64,000 bases of DNA. It comes from Paenibacillus albicereus (lineage in GTDB: Bacteria; Bacillota; Bacilli; Paenibacillales; Paenibacillaceae). Made by a program: the position numbers and the translations under genes. The notes beneath the pieces were generated by a model. It made no database searches and had not been told where the DNA came from. It saw nothing but the letters and a program-made list of their open reading frames with translations. Shown piece after piece: positions 1 through 8,124 of this stretch. The first letter of the stretch is position 1. The number at the start of each line of letters is the position of its first letter. Where the stretch lies: the NCBI RefSeq assembly GCF_012676905.1, contig NZ_CP051428.1, positions 4,709,001-4,773,000 on the forward strand, read 5' to 3'.

Positions 1-1
1 A

Positions 2-973
2 TTTGAACTGAAGAACTGCGAGCTGTGGTTTGAGGATCGGTTGATCCATCGTTTCCTTGATCCTCTCCAGAACTGGTCCGCCATTTCCGTTCAACGACAG
101 GCGGAGAACTTTCTAGCTATCATCAACTCTATCTATGGTCTGAAAGCACCGGAAGCTTTCCAGGCGCAAATGGTACTCTTGTTAGGCTGCCTGTATCGAC
201 AGCTGTCTGCATCCCCAGACCCGATCACCGTTCTAAATATAGAATCTGGAACGAACCTGTCCTTCTTTTCCAGCATCCTTCATAGCTTCAATGCTCAGCA
301 TCGGTACGTCACTTTTCGTTTGCCCTCTTCTACCGTATCGGCGACAGCTGCCGGCGCCTTCATCCGGGGACAAGATCTGCATGATCTAGCCCTGTTGTCC
401 GAGAAGACTTTTTCGTTTATTCTCATCGATATTGAATTAACACAGCTCAGCGGCGAAGGCAACTTGATAGCATCTTGCAAACGTCTGCTTCGTCCAGGCG
501 GTCAGCTGGCAGCCTTCGGTTCGGGGCGCTGTTCCATTGATATAAAGGAATTAGAGCACGACGGAGCCTGCGAAATCTTCCAGCTGGGAGAAGAAAGCTT
601 TGTATGGTCGTACACGAAGAACCTTGTCTGCCCTGATTTTTTCGCTCCCCCTTATATTCATGAATTAAACCTATTGCAGCATGAATTGGAACAGAAAATG
701 CAGGCTCTTTTTGCCGCTCCGTTCTGTTCCGAGCGATCTAGCGACTATCAACCGTTTCTTAGCAACGCTATCTATGCCGCGCGAGAAATGGAACGGCATC
801 TATCACTGTCACGTCCCTTGTTTTACGATTTGGACTTGAAAAATCAAGCAAACGATCTAACCCATTCGCTGCTTGATCTGGCAGTAGCAATTGCCATGGA
901 GTCCGATGAAGCCTTTTTCCTTGCTAGGGTCTTGGAACAATTCTCCACTTGGAAAGCATGTCTCTCCATCTAA
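2..973 (+). CDS. Methyltransferase-like protein, 5' truncated by window edge
   Basis: The reading frame is open from base 2, so the true start lies outside the window; an internal TTG at 41 is only the first start-like codon. The visible 323 residues include a Rossmann-type methyltransferase pattern: a strand followed by an ESGTN glycine turn, later FILIDIEL, and a LLRPGGQLAAFGSG segment typical of the post-motif region of class I SAM-dependent enzymes. The motif I turn is degenerate, so activity is uncertain. The C-terminal third is helical and unrecognised. It could be the tail of a larger glycosyltransferase-methyltransferase fusion like the convergent gene next door. A bidirectional terminator follows directly. 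Family assignment is by pattern only. Confidence 0.55.
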   Translation, partial: FELKNCELWFEDRLIHRFLDPLQNWSAISVQRQAENFLAIINSIYGLKAPEAFQAQMVLLLGCLYRQLSASPDPITVLNIESGTNLSFFSSILHSFNAQHRYVTFRLPSSTVSATAAGAFIRGQDLHDLALLSEKTFSFILIDIELTQLSGEGNLIASCKRLLRPGGQLAAFGSGRCSIDIKELEHDGACEIFQLGEESFVWSYTKNLVCPDFFAPPYIHELNLLQHELEQKMQALFAAPFCSERSSDYQPFLSNAIYAAREMERHLSLSRPLFYDLDLKNQANDLTHSLLDLAVAIAMESDEAFFLARVLEQFSTWKACLSI

Positions 974-982
974 ATGAAAAGG

Positions 983-1010
983 GGCTTCGTCTTGAAGACG
1001 AAGCCTTTTC
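983..1010. terminator. Bidirectional intrinsic terminator between convergent genes
   Basis: A near-perfect GGCTTCGTC/GACGAAGCC stem with a short TTGAA loop is flanked by an A-run on the left and a T-run on the right. It can therefore stop both the plus-strand methyltransferase-like gene and the minus-strand glycosyltransferase gene. Confidence 0.85.
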
Positions 1011-1037
1011 TCTATGATTTCTATGGATGGGATATGT

Positions 1038-2807
1038 TTAACTAAGAATCAAACGTTGTTCCGCATCTTGAATAAGGGACTCTATCGCCTCATCTCGATG
1101 CTTAAGCTGGTTGAGATAGGTCAAAGCCAGCCGATGCTCTCCGAGATGGTACAAAAAAGCGCCTAAGTTGAATACAGTCAACTGATGCTGCGGATCCAGT
1201 ACAAGAGCTTGCTGCAGCAAGGGAATAATTTTCTCAAGGTCATTCCATTCAATGAACGTATCGCAAAGGGAATTCAAGATTGGAATCATAGCTTTGCCGT
1301 AGTTGCTCAGCGAAGCTATAGCATATTGAAACAACTCGGAATCGTCTTTTACAAGAGAGGCTAGTTCCTGCACAATGGCTTTTGAACTGCCTTGAGCCGC
1401 AAGCAGCTGTGCCAACAAATCGACTTCTTGGACAGGAGCCTGCTGACGCAAACGAACAATGTATTGATAAGTGGACGCTTGGTCGGAGAAATCCGATAGA
1501 CGGGACAGGGTGCTCAAGCGATCCAGCAAGCCTTGCTGCTCTATGCTCAAAGGAATGCGGGAGGAGCCTAGGTCAACTTGGCTGAATCCGGCATCGTTGA
1601 ACATCTCGACCAACTGCTGCTTGGTGAAAAACCTCATGTGAGTGCGGTCAAGCAAGCCGGCGTCTGCATACTCCCACTTGCCGTTCAACAAGTCTTGCAA
1701 GATGGAAATATGCATGACGTTCGGCAAGCTGACCAGCATCTGCCCTCTCGGCTTCAGATACCGCTTCATATTGCGTACGACCAACCATGGATCGATCAAG
1801 TGTTCCAGAACATCAGCGAATATGATGTAATCAAAATAACCTTCGTCATAGCTCATCTGCTGTTCGATATTATCCGCCCTGACTTGTGCAAACGTAGCGG
1901 CGATTTTTGCGGAATGCTCGTTAAGCTCGATTCCATGAAGCTCGGCGTTCTTGAATAGATGCTTGATATTCAGCAGCGTGCCTCCGCAAGCACATCCGAC
2001 CTCTAGCACACGAATTCGAGCATCCGGATGAGCTTGTATGGTCGAAATGATCTCGTGCCGGATGTAGCAGGAATAAGCCGGATTGAACCCCCACTTTCCC
2101 TCAAACAGCTTCTCGTTCCTTTTCATTAAATCGTAATAGGCTTGGGGCTTCTGCCCAAACGATGTCCCTCCGAAGTGGTGGATAAAGGTGTTGCGGCAAA
2201 GCCAAAGCTGATATCCGCTCATCGTCAGCCTCATCGAGTAGTCGTCATCCTCATAATTGCCAGGACTGAACTGCTCATCCAACAATCCCGTTTCAAGCAG
2301 CGCCTTGCGCTTGATAAGCATGCAGAAGCCGATCAGCTTCAGCCGCCGTTCTGCCCCCTCATTTTTCCGTGCGAGCTCTGCAGAAAAGGCCTGCATCTCG
2401 TCAAGAGTTTGATAAGGAACAGGAACCGTCTGATAATAGGCAGCATTGTTGGTGATTGGCCCTACGGCCCCGATCTCTGGAACGGAATGAAGCTGCGCCT
2501 GCAGTCGCTCAAGCCATCCTTCCGTCACGATGGTGTCATTATTCAACAAAAGGATATCCGTATCGGATTCGGACATTTCTATGCCCTGATTGCATCCTTT
2601 TGGAAAACCGACATTGTCATTATTCAGCAACAGCTTGAGGTCTTTCTGCTGTTGGAGCCATTCCCGGGTCCCGTCCGTCGAAGCATTATCAACGACAATC
2701 AGTTCATAGGACTCCGATGGCGTATAGGTTCGTATGCTCTCTAAACAAAGCTTGGTGTAGTCCAGCTGATTGTATGTAAGGATGACTATGCTCGTTTTGC
2801 AGCTCAT
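1038..2807 (-). CDS. GT2 glycosyltransferase fused to methyltransferase and TPR-like tail
   Basis: A 589-residue cytoplasmic protein with three visible parts. Residues 1-240 are a GT-A family 2 glycosyltransferase: SIVILTYNQLDYT start, VVDNASTDGT, the LLLNNDT acidic motif and NYEDDDYSMR, like rhamnosyl/O-antigen transferases. Residues about 250-440 are a class I methyltransferase (VLEVGCACGGTLL motif I, YDYIIFADVLEHL, LKPRGQMLVSLPN). The remainder, with QALVLDPQHQLTVFNLGAFLYHLGEH split over helices, resembles tetratricopeptide repeats. The start follows a GGGGGA ribosome site. Its place beside flagellar genes suggests it builds or methylates a glycan on flagellin; that role is inferred. It is divergent from the next GT gene across a 145-bp gap. 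Confidence 0.85.
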   Translation of the reverse strand: MSCKTSIVILTYNQLDYTKLCLESIRTYTPSESYELIVVDNASTDGTREWLQQQKDLKLLLNNDNVGFPKGCNQGIEMSESDTDILLLNNDTIVTEGWLERLQAQLHSVPEIGAVGPITNNAAYYQTVPVPYQTLDEMQAFSAELARKNEGAERRLKLIGFCMLIKRKALLETGLLDEQFSPGNYEDDDYSMRLTMSGYQLWLCRNTFIHHFGGTSFGQKPQAYYDLMKRNEKLFEGKWGFNPAYSCYIRHEIISTIQAHPDARIRVLEVGCACGGTLLNIKHLFKNAELHGIELNEHSAKIAATFAQVRADNIEQQMSYDEGYFDYIIFADVLEHLIDPWLVVRNMKRYLKPRGQMLVSLPNVMHISILQDLLNGKWEYADAGLLDRTHMRFFTKQQLVEMFNDAGFSQVDLGSSRIPLSIEQQGLLDRLSTLSRLSDFSDQASTYQYIVRLRQQAPVQEVDLLAQLLAAQGSSKAIVQELASLVKDDSELFQYAIASLSNYGKAMIPILNSLCDTFIEWNDLEKIIPLLQQALVLDPQHQLTVFNLGAFLYHLGEHRLALTYLNQLKHRDEAIESLIQDAEQRLILS

Positions 2808-2844
2808 TAATTCCGTCCCCCAAACAGGCTCTTGTGATAATTAT

Positions 2845-2872
2845 ATATCGGCATTATCTGGCCAAAAGATAA
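2845..2872 (-). promoter_or_regulatory. Possible sigma-D promoter for the GT2-methyltransferase gene
   Basis: Read on the minus strand, 2852-2845 is GCCGATAT, an exact match to the Bacillus sigma-D -10 element, about 38 bases from the ATG. The -35 position at 15-base spacing reads TATC, a weak match to TAAA. The same stretch holds a TTATCT/AGATAA inverted repeat. Confidence 0.45.
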
Positions 2873-2880
2873 TTCCAATT

Positions 2881-2919
2881 TTTATCGACCTATCGAAAAG
2901 GCAATTGATATCCGATAAA
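2881..2919 (+). promoter_or_regulatory. Weak sigma-D-like element before the divergent GT gene
   Basis: On the plus strand, 2911-2918 reads TCCGATAA, one base off the GCCGATAA version of the sigma-D -10 element, 35 bases before the ATG at 2953. No good TAAA is present at the proper distance. A TTTATCG...CGATAAA inverted repeat (2881-2887 and 2913-2919) brackets the region and might instead be an operator. Confidence 0.25.
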
Positions 2920-2952
2920 TAAAGAAACCAACACGCCTTTAGGAGACTTGCT

Positions 2953-4902
2953 ATGCTCATATCCCTTTGCATGATTGTCAAAAATGAAGAGCTGGTCATC
3001 GAACGTTGCCTCGACAGTTTGAAAGATGCTGTCGATGAAATCATTGTCATCGATACAGGTTCAACCGACCGGACCAAGCAACTGGCTCTTTCTTATACAG
3101 ATCATGTGTATGACTTCGTCTGGGTCAATGATTTTTCTCGAGCTCGCAACGAAGCCATTCGCCGGGCGAATGGAAGATGGATTCTTTTCCTGGATGCGGA
3201 TGAATATTTTGCACCAGGCGATGCAACCAAGCTTCGCTCCTTTTTAGAACAAGCCAAGCCTTCTCCCACTGTTATTTATGCCATCAACGTCGTCAACTTT
3301 GTCGGAAAATCCAAAGAGGAATCCGTTCTGACAAGCGGCGAGATTCCGAGGCTTTTCCCTAACGGCTTTGGCATTCAGTATGAACGGCCCATTCATGAGC
3401 AGCTGTGTTCCCCTCATGGTGAGTTGCTTTCCGCTTTGGCGCCCGTATCCATCTTCCATACCGGCTACTTGCAGGAAGTGGTAAAAGAAAAGGACAAGCT
3501 TCAACGCAATGCCGGATTGTTTAAGGAACTGAAGCAGCGGTCCGGATTTTCCGCTTATGACTACTACACGCTCGGAAATGAAGCGGCTGTCGCAAAAAAC
3601 TTTGCGAAAGCCATCTATTATTATGAGCGCTCATTGAAAAAGCAAAAAAACGCTTTGAACTCATCCTGGTATCCGCATTGCGTCATTTCGCTCATCCATG
3701 CTTATTTGCAGATGGAGAGGCTTACGGATGCGTGGGCATTGCTTGAGGAACGCCTCTATCTTTGGAATGAATATCCGGAGTACATGTTTTTCAAAGCTGC
3801 TATCTTCCATCATTTAGGATTTATTGACGATGCCGCCGCCTCCTATAAAGAAGCGATCGCAACAGCGTCTGCAAAATCAGAAAAGTCCCATCGCTTTTAT
3901 CTTGAAAGCGCAGAATATGCATCGACCATTCCAATGCGCAAGCTATATTCCATCTATGAATGGAAAAAAAGCTGGCCTGATGCCATCTATTACTTGACGC
4001 AGCTGCTCGTTCAAGACATTCACGATTACAATGCACTTCGCTCCTTGCTCATGATTCTCGCACGAGAGGAACAACCCACGCAGATTGCGGCATTCTTGAG
4101 CAAGCTTTATGATCCGAACAATACCAAGCATCAATATATTTTATTCAGAGCATCTCTCTCCAACAAGCAGACCGAATTATGCCGCTACTTTTTTGAACAT
4201 CTGAGCGATCCGTTCATGCTAAGCTCGGAAGATCAGCTCGACTACTGCTTTCTAATCGAAGATGAGGAAGGTTATCGAAGCGTGTTTGACCGCTTGAACG
4301 GAGTGCTCCCGAATGAACGGACCGCCATGCTGCATCTACTGGCATCCACTAGCTGGGGGTTTGAGCTTCCTTGGAAGCTGAATCCAGCGGGTACGGATGA
4401 AGATTCGCCGGACAAGCTTACCTTCCTCGAGTCGATGCTGAGCGGCCGCCTCGCTCCCGAAGAGCTTGCTCCGGAAAAAAGAAAACTAGCCTTGGCTGTT
4501 CTGAGCCTCTGCTACGAGTACCATCGCTACGAGCGCTTCGACGCTCTCATTCAGCGTTATGCGCATGATTTTGTTTTAAGCGAGGTCGCTGATTTCATGT
4601 TTGCGCAGCATCAAACCGGCATCGCCTTGAATTATTATTCCTTGCTGCTGGATCAAGGCGTAGCTTTATCAGCTAAAAACTTGGAGCATTTGGCGCTGTA
4701 TCATCTTCAACAAGGCTTCACTGCAGAGGGCCTCGCTTTTTTGGAAGCTGCTATAGAAAAAAGTCCGGACTCCATTTACCTGTACGTCCAATATTTGCAA
4801 GCTAGCGCCAAGGACGAGAAGTACCGCGAAATACAGCAGAAGCTGCTTCGGCAAATGCCGGCAGCCCGTAAAATGCCTCCGTTTCGAAAAATTCTGGCTT
4901 AG
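2953..4902 (+). CDS. GT2 glycosyltransferase with TPR-rich C-terminal region
   Basis: A 649-residue protein. The first ~230 residues are a GT-A fold family 2 transferase of the SunS-like group: SLCMIVKNEE start, IIVIDTGSTD, FSRARNEAI and WILFLDADEYF with its acidic metal-binding motif. The remaining ~400 residues are helical repeats (YYTLGNEAAVAKNFAKAI, AFYHHLGF-like and ALYHLQQGFTAEGLAFLEAA segments) consistent with tetratricopeptides that could hold a protein acceptor. A clear AGGAG ribosome site lies 7 bases before the ATG. It is divergent from the GT2-methyltransferase gene and convergent with fliT. S- or O-glycosylation of a surface protein such as flagellin is inferred from position. 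Base composition looks more AT-rich than the central part of the window. Confidence 0.85.
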   Translation: MLISLCMIVKNEELVIERCLDSLKDAVDEIIVIDTGSTDRTKQLALSYTDHVYDFVWVNDFSRARNEAIRRANGRWILFLDADEYFAPGDATKLRSFLEQAKPSPTVIYAINVVNFVGKSKEESVLTSGEIPRLFPNGFGIQYERPIHEQLCSPHGELLSALAPVSIFHTGYLQEVVKEKDKLQRNAGLFKELKQRSGFSAYDYYTLGNEAAVAKNFAKAIYYYERSLKKQKNALNSSWYPHCVISLIHAYLQMERLTDAWALLEERLYLWNEYPEYMFFKAAIFHHLGFIDDAAASYKEAIATASAKSEKSHRFYLESAEYASTIPMRKLYSIYEWKKSWPDAIYYLTQLLVQDIHDYNALRSLLMILAREEQPTQIAAFLSKLYDPNNTKHQYILFRASLSNKQTELCRYFFEHLSDPFMLSSEDQLDYCFLIEDEEGYRSVFDRLNGVLPNERTAMLHLLASTSWGFELPWKLNPAGTDEDSPDKLTFLESMLSGRLAPEELAPEKRKLALAVLSLCYEYHRYERFDALIQRYAHDFVLSEVADFMFAQHQTGIALNYYSLLLDQGVALSAKNLEHLALYHLQQGFTAEGLAFLEAAIEKSPDSIYLYVQYLQASAKDEKYREIQQKLLRQMPAARKMPPFRKILA

Positions 4903-4940
4903 GCAAGCGGAACAAAGAATTTCCCCCCATTCGAACCAAA

Positions 4941-4980
4941 ACGAGACGAATCCGAGCTGTTCTCGGATCCGTCTCGTTTT
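4941..4980. terminator. Bidirectional intrinsic terminator
   Basis: An ACGAGACG...CGTCTCGT stem extended by ATCCGAG/CTCGGAT, preceded by an A-run and followed by TTTT. It separates the plus-strand GT gene from the end of the minus-strand flagellar operon. Confidence 0.85.
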
Positions 4981-4988
4981 AATTCTAG

Positions 4989-5330
4989 CTAGTTCCTCTT
5001 GTCGATAAAGAAGCTCTGGGCCCCATAACCTTCATAAGCATTTCGGCCTTGTCTGGATTGCTGTATGCGAAGCAGCGTTTCTGCAGCTTCTGTTTTGAGC
5101 CGGCTCATATGGTGCAGCAGGAGCTGATCATGGGCTTGCAGGCCTCGAATGATGGCACGATCTTCGACACTTGCCTCGGCTCCGTCATAAAGGCGTTGAA
5201 GCGTCTCCTCGCGAAGATCAATTAAGGCGACAAATTCCTCATAATCCGCCACTGAAGCTCGTGAAAGGAGGGAATCGGTCGCGGTTGCGAGCCGCTTCAA
5301 CTCGGACGTCAAGGATGCAGATTCGTTCAT
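4989..5330 (-). CDS. fliT: FliT-like flagellar chaperone
   Basis: A 113-residue, highly helical, charged protein directly downstream of fliS. In Bacillales this slot holds FliT, the export chaperone of the filament cap FliD. No sharp motif exists for this family, so the call rests on size, helical content and synteny. An upstream ATG at 5372 gives a longer version, but the ATG at 5330 forms an ATGA overlap with the fliS stop codon, which favours translational coupling and this start. The ribosome site is weak, which also fits coupling. It is the last gene of flaG-fliD-fliS-fliT and is followed by a terminator. Confidence 0.7.
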   Translation of the reverse strand: MNESASLTSELKRLATATDSLLSRASVADYEEFVALIDLREETLQRLYDGAEASVEDRAIIRGLQAHDQLLLHHMSRLKTEAAETLLRIQQSRQGRNAYEGYGAQSFFIDKRN

Positions 5331-5710
5331 GCCTGCTTTTGAATGGAAGAAGGCGACGCGATCTGCTTCCATGCATCCCTGAGCTCCATAAGATGATGAA
5401 GTGCTTCTTCCGCAGGAGCGGTCTTTTTATACACGTTGGCTTGAATGAGCTGATGAAGCACATATTCATAGATCCGAACGAGGTCTTTGGAGATCGGATA
5501 TGAAAAATTCAGCGAGGCCATCAGCTCATTAACGATTGCCTCTGCCTTGCAGTAGCCCAAATTGGCTTGTTCGTAATTTTGGATGGCCGTAGCTTCCATA
5601 CCTTGTCTAGTGAAGCGAATTGCGCCATCATACAACATGAGTACGAGCTGAATAGGCGTAGCTGTCTCGGCTGATCTCTGCTGGTAGGTCTGGTAGGGAG
5701 AATAAAGCAA
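5327..5710 (-). CDS. fliS: Flagellin export chaperone FliS
   Basis: The 127-residue protein has the FliS signature: the YQTYQQ start, TPIQLVLMLYDGAIRF, and a four-helix bundle ending in LMELRDAWKQI. FliS binds the C-terminal D0 helix of flagellin in the cytoplasm, preventing early polymerisation and guiding export, and in Bacillus also interacts with FliW. Translation starts at a TTG (5710) 8 bases after AAGGAG. It sits between fliD (13 bases upstream) and fliT (overlap). Confidence 0.95.
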   Translation of the reverse strand: MLYSPYQTYQQRSAETATPIQLVLMLYDGAIRFTRQGMEATAIQNYEQANLGYCKAEAIVNELMASLNFSYPISKDLVRIYEYVLHQLIQANVYKKTAPAEEALHHLMELRDAWKQIASPSSIQKQA

Positions 5711-5723
5711 GCCGGATCACTCC

Positions 5724-7247
5724 TTATACAAAGCTGGAAAAGGACGACGACTGGGAACTGTAGCGGTTCATCGCGGTTTCCATAGCCGTGAACTGCTTAT
5801 AATACTGGTTTTCCTTGCGAATCAGATAACCGTTCATATCCGATATTTTTGTATCTAGAGCTCGAAGCTGCTCACCCAGAACGGAATTGCTTTTAAAGGT
5901 GGAGTTTTTATCGGAGCTGTAAGCGGATGTTCCTGCTTTATCCGATAGTGCCGTCAATGCATCCATCAGCGTCGTGCTGAGCCGTTGAAATATGCCGTAG
6001 TCCTTATTGGTGGCGATTCCAGTACCAGGCGTAGATGGAGCCGTGCTCGGCTTAGCCATGAAAAGGGCGATGACTTCGTCCGGATTGCTCTCAATCATGG
6101 AACGCAGCTTGTTCTCGTCCTCGATATAGAGCTTGCCGTGTTCGCTCCATTGGCCAGTCACGATGCCAATGGACTGTACCGTCAATATCGGAGAGCCGGA
6201 TCCGGTATCGACTGTCGAGCTTAGAGATGTCCTCATGCCATTGACCAGCGAACTCAAGGCGGAATCCCCTTTAAGCAGGCCACTTTTGGCCTTAGTCTCC
6301 CACAGCGTAATTTCGTTTTCCTTCATGTCCGCTTTTTGTTCCTCAGTGAGCGGAGAGAAGTTGCGGTACCGCTGTTCGTTCAGCTTGCCATTCACCTTAT
6401 CAAGGATGGAATTATAGTCGGCAACAAATGATTTAAGGGTCGAAACGATCGCATCCGTGTCGACTCGCGAGGTGACGGTGCTTTCTCCGTTCGTTCCTGA
6501 TTCGGCTTTCAAAAGCAAATTGTAACCGTTGACGCTGACGGTATTGGTTTTGGATGTTTGTACGATTCCATTGACCGTGTAGGAAGCATCCTTGCCTGAA
6601 ACTTTAACAGGTTTGACGGTCGCGTCGTCTACAATGATGGAATCGGCTTTGACGGTGATGGCCCCCGCTCCGGTTGAATTGCTGCGGAATGATATCTCTC
6701 CGTTGGCTCCAACCATGGCTGTGACGTTCAATTCTTTGTCAGCATTGATCCTGGCCAGCACGTCGCTGACAAGATCCGAATCGGAGATGGCAAAGGATCG
6801 GTTGATTGCCCCATTGCCGACTTCAATGGCAGTGCTTTTGGGCGTCGCTCCCGTCTTGTGCAAGTCAGCCATGGTCGTGGCCGGCGTAACGGCGGATGCT
6901 CCTGTCTGTCCTAGATAGGTTGCCGATGTGGCAAGGCTGTTGACCGACACGCTGATGGATCCGGAAGCGCCGCTGTTGGTTGATGTAATGGATACAGCTG
7001 CCGTATTGCCGGACAATTGCGAGGTTTTGGCACTCATGGAATTAAGCGTATTATACTGAGACAGCTTGTTATTCCGGAAGTCTACCAGCGATGTACTGAC
7101 ATCCCGAAATTGTTCCTGCTGCCAGGTCAGGCTGGTCTGGTTCTGCTTCAGCTTGTCCAGCTTGGTTCGTTCCGCCTTCATAAGCTGCTTGACGATGGCA
7201 TCAATGTCAAGGCCTGAGTTAAAGCCTGAAATGCGTAATCCCGCCAT
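5724..7247 (-). CDS. fliD: Flagellar filament cap protein FliD (HAP2)
   Basis: 507 residues. The N-terminus (RISGFNSGLDIDAIVKQLM) is the classic FliD_N pattern and the C-terminal ~60 residues form the second D0/D1 coiled-coil half (ISDMNGYLIRKENQYYKQF). The central region holds the variable Ser/Thr-rich D2-D3 domains. FliD caps the growing filament and folds incoming flagellin. AAAGGGG precedes the ATG. It lies in the flaG-fliD-fliS-fliT operon under the sigma-D promoter upstream of flaG. Confidence 0.95.
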   Translation of the reverse strand: MAGLRISGFNSGLDIDAIVKQLMKAERTKLDKLKQNQTSLTWQQEQFRDVSTSLVDFRNNKLSQYNTLNSMSAKTSQLSGNTAAVSITSTNSGASGSISVSVNSLATSATYLGQTGASAVTPATTMADLHKTGATPKSTAIEVGNGAINRSFAISDSDLVSDVLARINADKELNVTAMVGANGEISFRSNSTGAGAITVKADSIIVDDATVKPVKVSGKDASYTVNGIVQTSKTNTVSVNGYNLLLKAESGTNGESTVTSRVDTDAIVSTLKSFVADYNSILDKVNGKLNEQRYRNFSPLTEEQKADMKENEITLWETKAKSGLLKGDSALSSLVNGMRTSLSSTVDTGSGSPILTVQSIGIVTGQWSEHGKLYIEDENKLRSMIESNPDEVIALFMAKPSTAPSTPGTGIATNKDYGIFQRLSTTLMDALTALSDKAGTSAYSSDKNSTFKSNSVLGEQLRALDTKISDMNGYLIRKENQYYKQFTAMETAMNRYSSQSSSFSSFV

Positions 7248-7261
7248 GATCTTGCCCCTTT

Positions 7262-7648
7262 CTAGATCCGGGTATCGACGAGCAGACCTGCGATTTCCAT
7301 CAGTTTCGCGGCCACATCCAGCGTTTTTTCAGGAGGAACCTCGCGGATAAGCTCGTTTGTATCCTTATTCAATACCTTAATCATGATAGCATTTGTTTCT
7401 TTGTGGACTGAAAATTCCACTTTTGTATGAGGGCCTTCCATGGCTTTGATGGCTCGGTCGACTGCTTTAATCTTCTGCTCGTCCGAGACGGTAGGCTTAA
7501 TGCCCCGCAGCTCGGCCAGCCGAAGCGCATCGGTCGTATTGATGACCATTGATTTGTCGATTCCTTCTCTGGACGGTGCCAGAGCCGTCTTCGCGGGCGG
7601 CTGCATCATGCTGTTCATGGACGGAAAGTTTGATACGTTCATGGACAT
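7262..7648 (-). CDS. flaG: FlaG family flagellar protein
   Basis: A FlaG/YvyC-type protein, 128 residues from the chosen start. The conserved C-terminal half is clear: VEFSVHKETNAIMIKVLNKD followed by REVPPEKTLDVAAKLMEIAG. FlaG affects filament length and assembly. The frame runs further upstream to 7726, but the ATG at 7648 has AAAGGAG at 8-base spacing, and a sigma-D promoter (7683-7709) lies inside the extra upstream part, so the shorter form is right. First gene of the flaG-fliD-fliS-fliT operon. Confidence 0.92.
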   Translation of the reverse strand: MSMNVSNFPSMNSMMQPPAKTALAPSREGIDKSMVINTTDALRLAELRGIKPTVSDEQKIKAVDRAIKAMEGPHTKVEFSVHKETNAIMIKVLNKDTNELIREVPPEKTLDVAAKLMEIAGLLVDTRI

Positions 7649-7682
7649 TGTTTTTGCTCCTTTTGAGGACTCATATAAGATT

Positions 7683-7709
7683 TTATCGGTTGATCTTTTC
7701 TTCAATATA
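7683..7709 (-). promoter_or_regulatory. Sigma-D promoter of the flaG-fliD-fliS-fliT operon
   Basis: On the minus strand TATA (7709-7706), 15 bases, then ACCGATAA (7690-7683). This matches the sigma-D pattern TAAA-N15-GCCGATAA at most positions. Transcription would begin near 7676, about 28 bases before the flaG ATG. Confidence 0.75.
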
Positions 7710-8076
7710 ATAGCTGCCGCTGGCATTTGCTCAACCGCCCTAATCTTCGGCCCCGCTCTCTAGTTGTTCAAAAGCCACCACATACAATGTAATCATCGGA
7801 CTATTCCAGGTTATTTTCATGGGACTCGGTAATTATCTTCAAGCACTGGAGCAGGTTCCCTTGACCTAGAACAACGTATTTTAAACTGTTCGTTCCAAGG
7901 CCATTAGGAACATTCATCAGCAACCAAGAAGGCACGTTCCATTTTTAGTTCCTCATGCTCCTTGCCGAGTTGAAACTTATCGCTAGGATGACGGCGCTTC
8001 TTTCAACGCGGCAAACAGAAGGGAAATCTTCTTTTGATTGGATTGTGTAGTGAACATGATTTTGCTGCTAAGGCAA
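7710..8076. other. Intergenic region between hag terminator and flaG promoter
   Basis: About 370 bases with no convincing gene, repeat or RNA structure. Short frames here lack ribosome sites and family motifs. The only functional elements seen are at its borders: the flaG sigma-D promoter on the left and the hag terminator on the right. Confidence 0.6.
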
Positions 8077-8105
8077 AGAGACCTTAGAACGAATCTAAGG
8101 TCTCT
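8077..8105 (-). terminator. hag terminator
   Basis: A perfect 12-bp stem AGAGACCTTAGA/TCTAAGGTCTCT with a 5-base loop, 20 bases after the hag stop. The T-run in the minus direction is short (TTTG), so it may also serve to stabilise the very abundant hag mRNA 3' end. Confidence 0.8.
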
Positions 8106-8124
8106 CAGGATACAGCGTCTGTTT

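Noticed and set aside
7262-7726. 154-residue version of FlaG
   Set aside because: The additional N-terminal codons cover the sigma-D promoter, and the internal ATG at 7648 has a good ribosome site.
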